This document shows, piece after piece, positions 32,485-41,350 of a stretch of 64,000 nucleotides of DNA. Below the pieces are notes generated by a model that worked only from the letters and a program-made list of their open reading frames with translations, was not told the origin of the DNA and made no database searches. How positions within the stretch are numbered: the first letter of the stretch is position 1; every line of letters begins with the position of its first letter. This DNA is from Humibacter sp. RRB41 (GTDB lineage: Bacteria; Actinomycetota; Actinomycetes; Actinomycetales; Microbacteriaceae). A program made the translations under genes and the position numbers. The stretch spans positions 1,054,001-1,118,000 of the forward strand of contig NZ_JAKWJQ010000001.1 in assembly GCF_022761015.1 (NCBI RefSeq), read 5' to 3'.

Positions 32485-34142
32485 CGACCGACTGGCAGTT
32501 CGTCATCTGCGACGCTCTCGAGAAGGTCTACCCGGATGCCGACCCTCGCCCGCGAGCGGATGACGTCGGCCTGAGCGTCACGCTCGGCGAGCCCGCGTCG
32601 TTCCAGCTCGCCTACCGACCGCCGTTCGACGGGTCGCTCCGCGACCCGAGGCCGTTGCACCTCGACGTCGTCGGCGACTCCGCGGATCTCGTCGAGGTTC
32701 GAAGAGTGGATCTCGTGCCGTGCGAGCTGCCGGCGTTCCCCGGGCATGACGACGGGTACGACCGCGACGCTCCGGGGCTGTACCCGGATGTGCTGGTGCC
32801 GCTGAACGGCGGCGAACTGTGGCCGCTCTTCGGCAGTTGGCGTGCCGTGTGGCTCGACCTGCTGGTCGACGACGACTCGCGCACGGGCATCCACACCATC
32901 ACGATCGTCGTCTCGGACGACGAGGGGCGCGAACGCTTCCGTGAGGACGTCGTCGTGCGGGTGCTCGGGGTGAGGCTTCCCGAGCTCGACATCGTCAACA
33001 GTCATTGGCTGCACGTCGACGCGGTCGCTGACCACTATCGAGTGCCGGTGTTCAGCGAGGCGCACTGGGAGCTGCTCGAGCGCTTCGTCGAGTCCGCCGC
33101 AGGCATGGGCGTCAACTCGCTGCTCGCCCCGGTCTGGACGCCGCCTCTCGACACCGGCATCGGTCACTACCGGACGCCCGTGCAGCTGGTGGACGTCGAG
33201 GAGACTTCGGCGGGCGAGTACCGTTTCGGGTTCGGCAAGCTGGCGCGCTGGCTCGAGCTGTGCCGTCGCAACGGGGTGAAGGGCGTCGAGGTCGCTCATC
33301 TCTTCACCCAGTGGGGTGCCGAGTTCACGCCCGCGATCTACGCGCGGCGCGACGGCGAGACCGTCCGCCTGTTCGGCTGGGAAGTGTCTGCGACGGATCC
33401 GCGCTACCGCCGGTTCCTGGAGCAGCTCCTGCCCGCGCTCGTCAACGTGCTCGACGATGAGGTGGAGCCGGGGAAAGTGGTGTTCCACGTCTCGGACGAG
33501 CCGCACGGACGCGTGCAACTCGAGAACTATCTCGCGGCGAAATCCGTGGTCACCGACCTCCTCGAGGGGCGTCGGATCGTCGATGCGCTGAGCGACTTCG
33601 CCTATTACAGCAGTGGAGCGGTCCCGGTTCCCGTGGTGGCGACGGATGCCATCGAGCCGTTCCTGGCCGATCGGCCCGACGAACTGTGGGCGTACTACTG
33701 CGTCTCGCAGGAGCGGGACGTCGCCAATCGGTTCTTCGCGCTGCCCTCGGCACGCAATCGGGTGCTCGGACATCAGCTGTTCGCGTTCGGAATCGACGGG
33801 TTCCTGCACTGGGGCTTCAACTTCTACTACTCCTGGCACTCCCTTCGCCTCGTGGATCCGTTCAGGGACACCACGGCCGGCGGGGCGTTCCCGGGAGGCG
33901 ACCCGTTCGTGGTCTACCCGGGGGAGGACGGGCATCCGCTGCCGTCGATCCGGTACCGGGTGTTCGCGCAGGCGATGGCGGATCACCGCGCGATGCAGGC
34001 GCTGCGCGACCGGGACGGAATCGAGGCGGTGCTGGAGCTCATCGATCCCGATGGAGGACTGCGATTCGATCGGTTCTCCGTCGATCCGGTGCACTACCTG
34101 CGCGTGCGGGAGGCGATCAACGCGCGCCTCGTCGAGGGCTGA
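32481..34142 (+). CDS. DUF4091 / GH123-like glycoside hydrolase
   Basis: A 553-residue protein with no signal peptide. An N-terminal beta-sandwich (~1-165) precedes a TIM-barrel-like part. That part has VVFHVSDEPHG, giving an Asp339-Glu340 pair like the catalytic pair of GH123 beta-N-acetylgalactosaminidases, and a DUF4091-type end (GIDGFLHWGFNFYYSW, DPFVVYPGEDGHPLPSIRYRVF). Known GH123 enzymes remove beta-GalNAc by substrate-assisted catalysis. Because the protein is cytoplasmic and coupled to importer genes, it should hydrolyse an imported GalNAc-containing saccharide. The exact specificity is inference. ATGA overlap with the upstream permease sets the start. Confidence 0.82.
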   Translation: MTTDWQFVICDALEKVYPDADPRPRADDVGLSVTLGEPASFQLAYRPPFDGSLRDPRPLHLDVVGDSADLVEVRRVDLVPCELPAFPGHDDGYDRDAPGLYPDVLVPLNGGELWPLFGSWRAVWLDLLVDDDSRTGIHTITIVVSDDEGRERFREDVVVRVLGVRLPELDIVNSHWLHVDAVADHYRVPVFSEAHWELLERFVESAAGMGVNSLLAPVWTPPLDTGIGHYRTPVQLVDVEETSAGEYRFGFGKLARWLELCRRNGVKGVEVAHLFTQWGAEFTPAIYARRDGETVRLFGWEVSATDPRYRRFLEQLLPALVNVLDDEVEPGKVVFHVSDEPHGRVQLENYLAAKSVVTDLLEGRRIVDALSDFAYYSSGAVPVPVVATDAIEPFLADRPDELWAYYCVSQERDVANRFFALPSARNRVLGHQLFAFGIDGFLHWGFNFYYSWHSLRLVDPFRDTTAGGAFPGGDPFVVYPGEDGHPLPSIRYRVFAQAMADHRAMQALRDRDGIEAVLELIDPDGGLRFDRFSVDPVHYLRVREAINARLVEG

Positions 34143-34203
34143 CTCGCGCGCGCTGCGACGCAGCAGGGGCCAGACGATGCCCGCAGCGCTGGTAAGATCG
34201 CAA

Positions 34204-34323
34204 CCGTCGCAACTGGCGTATCGGCGTGTGTCGGGCATTCGGCATCCGTCGCGGATGGTTCACCATCGGGGAGCGACCCAGCTCTGAGATTCGAGGGCGG
34301 ATTCGGCCGCACGCCTGGGCCGA
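34204..34323 (+). promoter_or_regulatory. ZTP (pfl) riboswitch controlling glyA-folD
   Basis: The 223-bp leader of glyA contains the conserved pfl/ZTP aptamer pieces in order: cgcaactggcg (34208-34218), then ggttcaccatcggggagcga (34257-34276), and finally ccgcacgcctgggcc (34307-34321). This RNA class binds ZMP/ZTP, the purine intermediates that pile up when 10-formyl-THF is scarce, and switches on folate and one-carbon genes. Its position before glyA-folD is classical. The switching mechanism (terminator or RBS access) was not resolved; the GAGGAG ribosome site lies at 34354-34359. Confidence 0.9.
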
Positions 34324-34365
34324 CGCGAACACGTGCAACGTCCGCCCCTGGATGAGGAGCCAGTC

Positions 34366-35691
34366 ATGACCGTTTCCGACACCTTCAATGCGCCCCTGGC
34401 CGAGGTCGATCCCGAGATCGCCGAGGTGCTCAACCTCGAGCTCGGCCGCCAGCGCGACTATCTCGAGATGATCGCGAGCGAGAACTTCGTTCCGCGCGCC
34501 GTGCTCGAGTCGCAGGGCTCCGTGCTCACGAACAAGTACGCGGAGGGGTACCCCGGCCGTCGCTACTACGGCGGATGCGAATACGTCGACATCGCGGAGA
34601 ACCTCGCGATCGAGCGTGCCAAGTCGCTCTTCGGTGCGCAGTTCGCGAACGTGCAGCCGCACTCGGGGGCGTCCGCGAACGCCGCGGTGCTCTCCGCGAT
34701 CGCTCAGCCGGGCGACACGATCCTCGGCCTCGAGCTCGCCCACGGCGGGCACCTCACGCACGGCATGAGGCTCAACTTCTCCGGCAAGCTCTACAACGTC
34801 GTCTCCTACGGCCTCGACCCCGAGACGTTCCGCGTCGACATGGACGTGGTTCGCCAGAAGGCCATCGAGCACAAGCCCAAGGTGATCATCGCCGGCTGGT
34901 CCGCCTACCCGCGTCACCTCGACTTCGCTGCGTTCCGCGCGATCGCCGACGAGGTCGGTGCGACGCTCTGGGTCGACATGGCGCACTTCGCCGGACTCGT
35001 CGCAGCGGGACTGCACCCGTCGCCCGTTCCCCACGCGCACGTGACCAGCTCCACCGTGCACAAGACGATCGGCGGCCCTCGCTCCGGTTTCATCCTGAGC
35101 AACGACGCCGACATCGCGAAGAAGCTCAACTCCAACGTGTTCCCCGGCCAGCAGGGCGGCCCGCTCATGCACGTGATCGCGGCGAAGGCGACGGCGTTCA
35201 AGCTCGCGGCGACCGACGAGTTCCGTGAACGTCAGGAGCGCACCATCCGCGGCGCGCAGATCCTCGCGGAGCGACTGATCGCACCTGACGCCCGCGAGGT
35301 CGGCGTCGACGTGCTCACCCGCGGCACAGACGTTCACCTGGTGCTCGTCGACCTGCGCACGTCGGAGTTCACCGGCAAAGAGGCGGAGGACCGCCTGCAC
35401 GAGGTCGGCATCACTGTCAACAAGAACGCGGTGCCGTTCGATCCCCGCCCCCCGATGGTCACTTCGGGTCTGCGCATCGGCACGCCCGCGCTCGCGACCC
35501 GCGGTTTCGGCGACGTCGAGTTCACCGAGGTCGCAGACGTGATCGCGCTGGCGCTGCGACAGGATGCCGACATCCCGGCCCTGCGCGCCCGCGTGCGCAC
35601 GCTGACGGACGCCTTCCCGCTCTACCCGGGTCTCGGCCCGTCGGGACAGCCGGCCGAGAACGTCGAGCTCTCCTCGAGCATCCAGGGCTGA
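34366..35691 (+). CDS. glyA: serine hydroxymethyltransferase
   Basis: A 441-residue PLP enzyme converting serine and THF to glycine and 5,10-methylene-THF. It shows the N-terminal [39 protein letters not shown], and the PLP-lysine in [14 protein letters not shown] (K233). The ATG at 34366 follows a GAGGAG box. It is downstream of a ZTP riboswitch and 4 bp before folD, forming a one-carbon operon. The protein is slightly longer than the ~420-residue typical form, mostly at the C-terminus. Confidence 0.98.
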   Translation: MTVSDTFNAPLAEVDPEIAEVLNLELGRQRDYLEMIASENFVPRAVLESQGSVLTNKYAEGYPGRRYYGGCEYVDIAENLAIERAKSLFGAQFANVQPHSGASANAAVLSAIAQPGDTILGLELAHGGHLTHGMRLNFSGKLYNVVSYGLDPETFRVDMDVVRQKAIEHKPKVIIAGWSAYPRHLDFAAFRAIADEVGATLWVDMAHFAGLVAAGLHPSPVPHAHVTSSTVHKTIGGPRSGFILSNDADIAKKLNSNVFPGQQGGPLMHVIAAKATAFKLAATDEFRERQERTIRGAQILAERLIAPDAREVGVDVLTRGTDVHLVLVDLRTSEFTGKEAEDRLHEVGITVNKNAVPFDPRPPMVTSGLRIGTPALATRGFGDVEFTEVADVIALALRQDADIPALRARVRTLTDAFPLYPGLGPSGQPAENVELSSSIQG

Positions 35692-35695
35692 GTCG

Positions 35696-36571
35696 ATGAC
35701 AGCGATCAAGCTGGACGGCAAGGCGACGGCCGCAGCCATCAAGCAGGAGCTGGCGGAACGCGTCGCGGCGCTGAGGGAGCGGGGCATCGTCCCCGGCATC
35801 GCGACGGTGCTCGTCGGCGCCGACCCGGCGTCGCAGCTGTACGTGGGCATGAAGCACCGTCAGTCAGAGGCGATCGGCATGAACTCGATCCAGGTCGAGC
35901 TGCCGACTGATTCCACGCAACAGCAGGTCGAGGCGACCATCGATCTTCTGAATGCCGATCCCACCTGCCACGGCTACATCGTGCAGCTGCCACTGCCGAA
36001 GCACCTGGACACCGACGCGATCCTCGAACGGATCGACCCGGCGAAGGATGCCGACGGCCTGCATCCCACGAACCTCGGCCGGCTCGTGCTCAACGTGAAT
36101 GCCCCGATCACCACGCCGCTGCCGTGCACACCGCGGGCCGTGATCGAGTTGCTGCTGCGCAACGACTACGACCTGAAGGGCAAGCACGTCGTGGTCGTCG
36201 GGCGCGGCGTGACGATCGGGCGTTCGATCGGCCTGCTGCTCACTCGGCGTGCGATCAACGCGACGGTGACGCTGACCCACACCGGCACGCTCGACCTGCC
36301 GTTCTATCTGCGCCAGGCCGACGTGATCGTCGCGGCCGCCGGGGTGCGGCACCTCGTTCGACCAGAAGACGTGAAGCCGGGCGCCGCGGTGCTCGACGTC
36401 GGCGTGACGCGCGAGGACGACCCCGCGACCGGCAAGTCGAAGGTGTACGGCGACGTGGCGCCGGGAGTCGAGGATGTCGCGGGCTGGCTCTCGCCGAACC
36501 CCGGCGGAGTCGGCCCGATGACCGTCGCCTTGCTGATGACCAACGTGGTGGAGGCCGCGGAGCGCCTCTAG
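35696..36571 (+). CDS. folD: bifunctional methylene-THF dehydrogenase/methenyl-THF cyclohydrolase
   Basis: A 291-residue FolD making 10-formyl-THF from methylene-THF with NADP. The catalytic Tyr/Lys are in [13 protein letters not shown], with the Gln/Pro region [41 protein letters not shown] and C-terminal [14 protein letters not shown]. It is the second gene of the riboswitch-controlled operon. The stop codon shares CTAG (36568-36571) with the convergent VOC gene. Confidence 0.98.
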   Translation: MTAIKLDGKATAAAIKQELAERVAALRERGIVPGIATVLVGADPASQLYVGMKHRQSEAIGMNSIQVELPTDSTQQQVEATIDLLNADPTCHGYIVQLPLPKHLDTDAILERIDPAKDADGLHPTNLGRLVLNVNAPITTPLPCTPRAVIELLLRNDYDLKGKHVVVVGRGVTIGRSIGLLLTRRAINATVTLTHTGTLDLPFYLRQADVIVAAAGVRHLVRPEDVKPGAAVLDVGVTREDDPATGKSKVYGDVAPGVEDVAGWLSPNPGGVGPMTVALLMTNVVEAAERL

Positions 36572-36993
36572 CGCGCCGACCTCTTCACACCGGTGGCTTC
36601 CGCGAACTTCTCCTTCGCCTCCGGAGTCACCGGCGTGAAGAGGTTGACGAGCGTTCCGTCGGGGTCGCGGATGAGCAGCGAACGATTGCCCCACGGCATC
36701 GTGCTCGGCGGCCGCACCATCTCGACGAGAGTGCCCTCGAGCGCCGCGAAGGCGGCATCGACATCCGCCACCAGGAATTCGATGATCGCCGTGTGATTGT
36801 CGGCGGCGCGTACCGATCCGGGGCCGAACAGGTCGGCGGTCGAGCTGTGCCCGATCGCCAGAGTGCCGTTCGGAGTGCGGATCTCGGCGAAGACCGGCGC
36901 GGGCCGGGTCGCTTCGATGCCCGTGATCGATTCGTAGAACGCGACGAGTCGGTCGAGGTCGTCGGTGATGAGGCGGATGGAGACGAGATTCAT
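36568..36993 (-). CDS. VOC (glyoxalase/bleomycin-resistance) family protein
   Basis: A 141-residue protein with the paired beta-alpha-beta-beta-beta modules of the vicinal oxygen chelate fold: [39 protein letters not shown], and [19 protein letters not shown]. Such proteins are lyases, dioxygenases or resistance-binding proteins; no substrate is evident. AAAGGTCTCCC precedes the ATG. It is monocistronic and convergent with folD. Confidence 0.85.
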   Translation of the reverse strand: MNLVSIRLITDDLDRLVAFYESITGIEATRPAPVFAEIRTPNGTLAIGHSSTADLFGPGSVRAADNHTAIIEFLVADVDAAFAALEGTLVEMVRPPSTMPWGNRSLLIRDPDGTLVNLFTPVTPEAKEKFAEATGVKRSAR

Positions 36994-37119
36994 GAGGGAG
37001 ACCTTTCTGGATGTCCGTCGCAGAACGTTGGCGACGACACGACACCAGCGTTTCGAGGTCGCGCGACACCCCCGTGTCGGTGTTTCGGCGTAGGTCGTGC
37101 AGTTCGGCGAGAGCCGGGC

Positions 37120-37860
37120 TCAGAACAGCGCGAGCGTTCGAAGGTCGCCCTCCGGCACCTGTATCTCTTCGGTGGTCACGCGCCGCGGCGATGCCACCTC
37201 GGTCGTGGCGGTGACGCGCTCGATACGGTCGAATCGGAAGGCGCGGATGCCGTGCCGCAGACGACACCACGCGAGCAGATACCATCCGCTCGTCGCGCCG
37301 ATGTATCCCAGGGGTTCCACCTCGCGTCGGGTGGCGTTCCCCGCTCTGTCCCGATAGCCCAGGCGCAGCACGTGGCGGGACGCAACGGCGTCGACGATGG
37401 CAACGGGAATGCCCGCCTCTGCGTGCGAACCGTCGCGGTCCGATGTCTCGCGCGCGCCGAGTGCTCCGAGCGCGCCGACGAAGTGAACTCGGGACGCCAG
37501 GTCGCCCGCCGATTCGGTGTCGTCGTCGCGCATGGCGGCGAGCAGCTTGCGCAGAGCGGCGTTGCCTGCCTGCTCGAACGGCGACCCCGCCGTGGACTGC
37601 AGAGCGACGGCAACGGACACCGCCTCGGACGGGGTGAAGTTCACCGGGGGAAGCGTTCGATCGCGATCGATGCAGTATCCGCCGGTGCGTCCTGGCTCGG
37701 CCCAGATCGGCACCCCGGACTGCTGCAGGGCGCCGAGGTCGCGCTCGACGGTACGCACGCTCACCTCGAAACGTCGCGCGAGCCACGTGGCGCTCCGCGG
37801 TCGCGGCGACACCGCCCGCAGCTCTTCGACGAGTGCGTACAGACGATCGGTGCGATTCAC
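37120..37860 (-). CDS. YafY family WYL-domain transcriptional regulator
   Basis: A 246-residue regulator: an HTH_11 domain (RLYALVEELRAV...SATWLARRFEVSVRTVERDLGALQQSGVPI), a linker with GRTGGYCIDRD, then a WYL-type domain including SGWYLLAWCRLRHGIRAFRFDRI. WYL domains sense nucleic-acid or small ligands. It starts with GTG 7 bp after the VOC gene stop, so both are one operon; such pairs often form a small ligand-responsive switch. Confidence 0.88.
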   Translation of the reverse strand: MNRTDRLYALVEELRAVSPRPRSATWLARRFEVSVRTVERDLGALQQSGVPIWAEPGRTGGYCIDRDRTLPPVNFTPSEAVSVAVALQSTAGSPFEQAGNAALRKLLAAMRDDDTESAGDLASRVHFVGALGALGARETSDRDGSHAEAGIPVAIVDAVASRHVLRLGYRDRAGNATRREVEPLGYIGATSGWYLLAWCRLRHGIRAFRFDRIERVTATTEVASPRRVTTEEIQVPEGDLRTLALF

Positions 37861-37867
37861 GCCGTGC

Positions 37868-38269
37868 TCAGCTCGCCGGGGAGCCCGCTTCGTCCGACGT
37901 CAACAGGATGACGTTGCCGTCCGGGTCGTCGACCATGGCCGCATACGGACCGATGGTCTTGGCCGGCGACATCCTGCCGTGGTAGCCGGCAGCGGTCGCT
38001 TTCGCCCACATGTCGTCGACGGCGTCGTCGGTGCCGACGAAGAACTCGAGCATCTGCTGGTAGCCGGATGCCGGCCTGCTGTAATTCGCGTCGTAGACCG
38101 AAGCGAAGCTCGTGGTGAGCAGAAGGCTCACACCACTCGGCATGCGATGGATGACCAGTGGGCGCTCTGCCGGCGGATCCGGCACGTCGAGGCCGAGGCT
38201 TCGATAGAACTCGATCGAGGCAGCCAGATCGCGAACCTCGAGGATGACCATGCTCAGCTGGATGTCCAC
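37868..38269 (-). CDS. VOC family protein
   Basis: About 133 residues (GTG at 38269; a GTG at 38302 and an ATG at 38251 are alternatives, none with a strong ribosome site). The fold motifs are LSMVILEVRDLAASIEFYRSLGL, YQQMLEFFVGTDDAVDDMWA and YAAMVDDPDGNVILLTSDE. It resembles bleomycin-resistance/glyoxalase-like proteins and is followed directly by the WYL regulator. The substrate is unknown. Confidence 0.82.
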   Translation of the reverse strand: MDIQLSMVILEVRDLAASIEFYRSLGLDVPDPPAERPLVIHRMPSGVSLLLTTSFASVYDANYSRPASGYQQMLEFFVGTDDAVDDMWAKATAAGYHGRMSPAKTIGPYAAMVDDPDGNVILLTSDEAGSPAS

Positions 38270-38408
38270 GCATCGAGTCTGCAGCACGCCGGTGACATCC
38301 ACGCCGCGGGTCGCTCGGTGCGGCCGCTACCCGCCGGCCCTCGGCCTGCGCTACATTCCTCGCAAAGCCGACCGACCATACTCACCCACCGCCCACATCG
38401 GAGAGACG

Positions 38409-39899
38409 ATGTCCACCACGACGAACGACCAGACCGAAGGCTCGCACCCCGACGCGCCGAAGTTCACGGCCGTCGAGCTCAATGCCCTCAACTCCATCGA
38501 CGAGAGCGAACGGCAGGGCACCCCGCGCGGCCTGTTCTGGCCGTGGTTCGCCGCCAACGTGTCGGTGCTCGGCGTCAGCTACGGCTCGTTCCTGCTGGGT
38601 TTCGGCATCTCGTTCTGGCAGGCGACGATCGTGGGCATCCTGGGCATCGTCGTCTCTTTCCTGTTCTGCGGCTTCATCTCGCTCGCAGGCAAACGCGGCT
38701 CAGCCCCGACGCTGACGCTCAGCCGGGCGGCATTCGGCGTCAATGGCAACAAGGTTCCCTCCGTCATCTCGTGGCTTCTCACCGTCGGCTGGGAGACCGT
38801 GCTCGTCGCGCTGGCCGTATTGGCGACCACAACCGTCTTCAAGGAGCTCGGCGGCGCAGGAGGGACGACCACCGAGGTCATCACGCTGATCGTCGTCGTG
38901 GTGCTGGTGATCGGCGGCGGTGTCTTCGGCTTCCACGTGATCATGAGGCTGCAGGTCGTCATCACCATCGCAACCGCCGTGCTCACCGTGGTCTACATCG
39001 CGCTGGTGTGGAACCACATCGACTTCGGCAAGATCGCGGCGATCCCGAGTGGGGACCTCCCGCAGCTCATCGGCGGATTCGTCTTCATGATGACCGGCTT
39101 CGGCCTCGGCTGGGTGCAGGCCGCCGCCGATTACTCGCGTTACCTGCCGCGCAAGTCCTCCAGCCGTGGCGTGACCGGCTGGACCACGTTCGGCGCATCG
39201 CTTGCACCCGTCATCCTCGTCGTCTTCGGTCTCATGCTCGCCGGCTCGTCGAAAGGGCTTGCGGATGCCATCGGCAGCGACCCGATCGGCGCCCTCACCA
39301 CGATCCTGCCCACGTGGTTCCTCATCCCGTTCTTCATCGTCGCAGTGCTCGGCCTGATCGGTGGTGCCGTTCTCGACATCTACTCGTCCGGGATCGCGCT
39401 GCTGAGTGCTGGGCTTCGCATCCCTCGGCCGGCCGCGGCACTGATCGACGGCGTCATCATGATCATCGGCGCGATCTACATCGTGTTCTTCGCGCCGGAC
39501 TTCATCGGCCCGTTCCAGGGCTTCCTCATCACGCTCGGTGTGCCGATCGCTGCGTGGTGCGGCATCTTCCTCGCCGACATGACGCTGCGGCGCACGAGCT
39601 ACTCCGACCGCGACCTGTTCACTTCGCACGGACGTTACGGCAGCTGGAACTGGCTGGCGATCGCCTTGCTCGTGATCGGCACTGCGGTCGGCTGGGGGCT
39701 CGTCACCAACCCGTACGGACTCGACTGGCTGAACTGGCAGGGTTACCTGCTCGGGCCGTTCGGACTCGGCGGACGCAGCGGCATCTGGGGCGGTGCCAAC
39801 CTCGGCGTGCTCGTCGCTCTGGTCGTCGGCTACCTGGGCGTCGTGCTGTTCGGGCGGGCGCGAGTGCGCACGCAGGAGGCGGCGGGTGACGAAGCATGA
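38409..39899 (+). CDS. NCS1 family purine/cytosine-type permease
   Basis: A 496-residue transporter with 12 predicted helices, of the nucleobase:cation symporter-1 group. It shows RGLFWPWFAANVSVLGVSYGSFLLGFG, GKRGSAPTLTLSRAAFGVNGN, GWETVLVALAV and DIYSSGIALLSAGLRIPR. The first sodium/substrate helices keep the CodB/PucI pattern. GGAGAG precedes the ATG. Its stop overlaps the cysteine hydrolase start (ATGA), suggesting uptake of a purine, pyrimidine or related amide that the hydrolase processes. Confidence 0.92.
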   Translation: MSTTTNDQTEGSHPDAPKFTAVELNALNSIDESERQGTPRGLFWPWFAANVSVLGVSYGSFLLGFGISFWQATIVGILGIVVSFLFCGFISLAGKRGSAPTLTLSRAAFGVNGNKVPSVISWLLTVGWETVLVALAVLATTTVFKELGGAGGTTTEVITLIVVVVLVIGGGVFGFHVIMRLQVVITIATAVLTVVYIALVWNHIDFGKIAAIPSGDLPQLIGGFVFMMTGFGLGWVQAAADYSRYLPRKSSSRGVTGWTTFGASLAPVILVVFGLMLAGSSKGLADAIGSDPIGALTTILPTWFLIPFFIVAVLGLIGGAVLDIYSSGIALLSAGLRIPRPAAALIDGVIMIIGAIYIVFFAPDFIGPFQGFLITLGVPIAAWCGIFLADMTLRRTSYSDRDLFTSHGRYGSWNWLAIALLVIGTAVGWGLVTNPYGLDWLNWQGYLLGPFGLGGRSGIWGGANLGVLVALVVGYLGVVLFGRARVRTQEAAGDEA

Positions 39900-40435
39900 G
39901 CGACGACCCCTGGCTCGTCGTCATCGACATGCAGGCCGTGTTCGGCGACCCGGCGAGCGGCTGGTACACGCCGCGGTTCGAGCAGGCGCGCGCCGGCATC
40001 CGCCGCCTTCTTCCGGCATTCGGCGACCGCGTCGTGCACACCAGGTTCGTGGCGCCCGAACACCCCGAGGGCGCGTGGGGGCCGTACTACGAACTGTGGC
40101 CGTTCGCGCTCGTGCCGCACGACGACCCGCTGTACCGGCTGGTCGATGCGCCCGACCCCTCGCACGAGGTCGTCACGCAGACCACGTTCGGCAAATGGGG
40201 TGACGCTCTCGACGCGGCGACCGGCGGCTCGCGGCAACTCGTGCTGGCCGGCGTGTCCACCGACTGCTGCGTGCTCTCGACGGCGCTCCCGGCAGCCGAT
40301 GCCGGCGTTCACGTTCGCGTGGCAGCGGATGCCTGTGCCGGCGCCACCGACGCCGACCACCGCCGCGCGCTCGACGCGATGGCCCTCTACGCGCCGCTGA
40401 TCGACGTGACGGATGTAGCGTCGGTTCTGGCCTGA
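39896..40435 (+). CDS. cysteine hydrolase (isochorismatase-like family)
   Basis: A 179-residue isochorismatase-fold amidohydrolase. The catalytic Asp is in LVVIDMQAVFG, the Lys in TTFGKWGDAL, and the Cys nucleophile in VLAGVSTDCCVLSTALPAADAG. The family includes nicotinamidase, ureidoacrylate and biuret hydrolases. ATGA overlap with the NCS1 permease implies the two proteins handle the same amide or nucleobase product. Confidence 0.9.
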   Translation: MSDDPWLVVIDMQAVFGDPASGWYTPRFEQARAGIRRLLPAFGDRVVHTRFVAPEHPEGAWGPYYELWPFALVPHDDPLYRLVDAPDPSHEVVTQTTFGKWGDALDAATGGSRQLVLAGVSTDCCVLSTALPAADAGVHVRVAADACAGATDADHRRALDAMALYAPLIDVTDVASVLA

Positions 40436-40461
40436 GCTGCGCCGCTCGCTAGTCTTGACCG

Positions 40462-40941
40462 ATGGCGATCGACACCTCCCACGCGTCCGTGCAGGCGGTG
40501 GAGCGCGAACTGCGCTCCCACGGAATCGACGGTGAGGTGCGCTGGCTCGACGAGGCGACGCCGACGGCGGTAGCGGCCGCCGACGCGATCGGCGTGGAGG
40601 TCGGAGCCATCGCCAACTCGCTGGTCTTCACCCTCGACGGCGAACCCGTGCTGGTGATGACCTCCGGCGGACACCGCGTCGACACGGCATTCCTCGGCGA
40701 GCGGCTCGGCGGCGCGTTGAAGCGTGCATCGGCCGACACGGTGCGCGACGCCACCGGTCAGGTGATCGGGGGAGTCGCGCCCACCGGGCATCCGCAACCC
40801 CTGCGTACCTGGGTCGACACCGCGCTGAAGGCGTACCCGCAGATCTGGGCCGCCGCCGGGCATCCGCACACCGTGTTCCCGCTCAGCTACGAGCAGCTGG
40901 TCGAACTCACCGGCGGCACCGAGGTCGACGTCGAGGCGTAG
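40462..40941 (+). CDS. YbaK/EbsC family aminoacyl-tRNA editing protein
   Basis: A 159-residue single-domain protein related to the ProRS INS editing domain. It shows AIANSLVFTLDGEPVLVMTSGGHRVD, the nucleophile-independent Lys region ALKRASADTVRDATGQVIGGVAPTG, and the C-terminal AAGHPHTVFPLSYEQL. It likely hydrolyses misacylated tRNA (Cys- or Ala-tRNA-Pro type). The specific tRNA is unknown. It follows the hydrolase by 26 bp. Confidence 0.9.
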   Translation: MAIDTSHASVQAVERELRSHGIDGEVRWLDEATPTAVAAADAIGVEVGAIANSLVFTLDGEPVLVMTSGGHRVDTAFLGERLGGALKRASADTVRDATGQVIGGVAPTGHPQPLRTWVDTALKAYPQIWAAAGHPHTVFPLSYEQLVELTGGTEVDVEA

Positions 40942-40948
40942 CCCCGGG

Positions 40949-41350
40949 CTACTCCACCACGGCGAGCGCGTCGATCTCCACCAGCATCTCCTCGCGCGGC
41001 AGACCCGTGAACACAGTCGTGCGTGACGGGAGGACGCCGCTCGGGGAGTTCTCGGCGACGAATGCACCGTAGGCCTCGTTCATCGACCCGAAGTCATCGC
41101 GGCTCGTCAGGTAGACCCGCAGCATGATCACGTCGTCGAAGGATGCCCCGCCGGCCTCGACGATCGCCTTGATGTTCTGCAGCACACGCGTGGTCTGAGC
41201 TGCCACATCGCCGAGGAACACGTATTCGTTCGTCGCGGGATCCACCGACCCCTGGCCGGAGACCTGCAGAAGCTGACCCTTGCGCACACCCTGCGAGAAG
41301 GTGAACGCGGGTGCCGGCGCCCCGGCGGTCGTGATGCGCGTCTTGCTCAT
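40949..41350 (-). CDS. RidA family (YjgF/YER057c/UK114) protein
   Basis: A 133-residue trimeric-type RidA protein that hydrolyses reactive enamine/imine intermediates released by PLP enzymes. It shows FSQGVRKGQLLQVSGQGSVDP, QTTRVLQNIKAIVEAGGASFDDVIMLRVYL and PSRTTVFTGLPREEMLVEIDALAV. In RidA the arginine after VIML is catalytic and is retained here (LRVYL). It overlaps the upstream phosphotransferase-like gene as ATGA, and lies opposite a PLP-dependent D-amino-acid enzyme whose products it could clean up. Confidence 0.93.
   Translation of the reverse strand: MSKTRITTAGAPAPAFTFSQGVRKGQLLQVSGQGSVDPATNEYVFLGDVAAQTTRVLQNIKAIVEAGGASFDDVIMLRVYLTSRDDFGSMNEAYGAFVAENSPSGVLPSRTTVFTGLPREEMLVEIDALAVVE

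Noticed and set aside
34117-35850. 577-codon minus-strand frame opposite glyA
   Set aside because: Antisense shadow of glyA, which has the PLP-lysine motif and a riboswitch-controlled leader.
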